From the NCBI GenBank assembly GCA_937915455.1, contig CALDNN010000141.1, forward strand, positions 1 through 5,810: 5,810 nucleotides of DNA. The letters are read 5' to 3'. Within the stretch, counting starts at the first letter, position 1, and each line of letters opens with the position of its first letter. The notes below the pieces were generated by a model, which saw nothing but the letters and a program-made list of their open reading frames with translations, was not told where the DNA came from and searched no databases. A program made the position numbers and the translations under genes. Below, piece by piece: positions 5,656 through 5,810 of the stretch. The stretch is from Pelethousia sp002409725. GTDB lineage: Bacteria > Bacillota > Clostridia > Christensenellales > CAG-138.

Positions 5656-5810
5656 ATGGAATCTCTGTTTTCTCAAGTATTTATCGTGACTCTGCTTTGC
5701 GCGGGCGTCCGCATGGCCATGCCAATTTTGTTGGCCGCCACCGGTGAAATTTTCGCGGAGCGCTCCGGCATGCTCAACATCAACCTGGAAGGCCAAATGC
5801 TTATGGGGGC
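5656..5810 (+). CDS. ABC transporter permease 2, 5' part only (NupQ/YufQ-like)
   Basis: Partial gene running off the window; 51 complete codons are present. The product starts MESLFSQVFIVTLLCAGVRM, a first membrane helix, followed by a second hydrophobic stretch MAMPILLAATGEIFAERSG and then MLNINLEGQMLMG. The GE-x-x-x-ERSG-x-LNI-x-LEGQM signature is characteristic of the shorter permease of BMP-type nucleoside importers (NupQ/YufQ, BPD_transp_2 family). It starts one base after the permease 1 stop, so it belongs to the same operon and should form the second half of the membrane channel. Nothing can be said about its C-terminal part or whether further genes follow. Confidence 0.88.
   Translation, partial: MESLFSQVFIVTLLCAGVRMAMPILLAATGEIFAERSGMLNINLEGQMLMG

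Overview
The window reads as ordinary bacterial chromosome. It most likely comes from a Clostridia-like Firmicute with moderate-to-high GC. The pointers are strong AGGAGG-type ribosome binding sites, a soluble PocR/LytS-type histidine kinase, and a BMP-family (PnrA/Nup-type) ABC importer in the order lipoprotein, double ATPase, permease, permease. TGA is a normal stop here, since it ends the lipoprotein gene. The exact taxon cannot be fixed from the sequence.

Layout. Bases 21-1244 (+) encode a cytosolic sensor histidine kinase: an N-terminal PocR ligand-sensing domain, a coiled coil, and a LytS/YesM-type kinase core. A strong hairpin at 1279-1305 follows and could terminate transcription from both sides. 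Bases 1306-1881 are AT-rich and hold no convincing plus-strand gene. This stretch contains a small unrecognised minus-strand reading frame (1383-1574, with 17 further in-frame codons after its TGA), an unusually good nested inverted repeat (1518-1577) over the 5' end of that frame, and a sigma70-like promoter (about 1665-1693) facing the transporter genes, overlapped by palindromes.

The transporter operon starts at 1882 with a BMP-family substrate-binding lipoprotein (1882-2964). After a 70-base gap with a 10-bp all-GC hairpin come a two-domain ATPase (3035-4582), a permease that overlaps it by 14 bases (4569-5654), and a second permease starting one base after the first ends (5656, cut by the window end). 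These four products would form one ABC importer: the lipoprotein captures ligand outside the membrane, two different permeases form the channel, and one polypeptide supplies both nucleotide-binding domains. The family mostly imports nucleosides or purines, with riboflavin known in one branch. The substrate here cannot be read from the sequence.

The main point of interest is the pairing of a PocR sensor kinase with a BMP importer, together with the structured intergenic region between them. The kinase's partner response regulator is not in the window and may lie just upstream. I see no previously undescribed system that I can defend. The best candidates for a second look are the nested hairpin with the small minus-strand frame and the PocR/BMP association.
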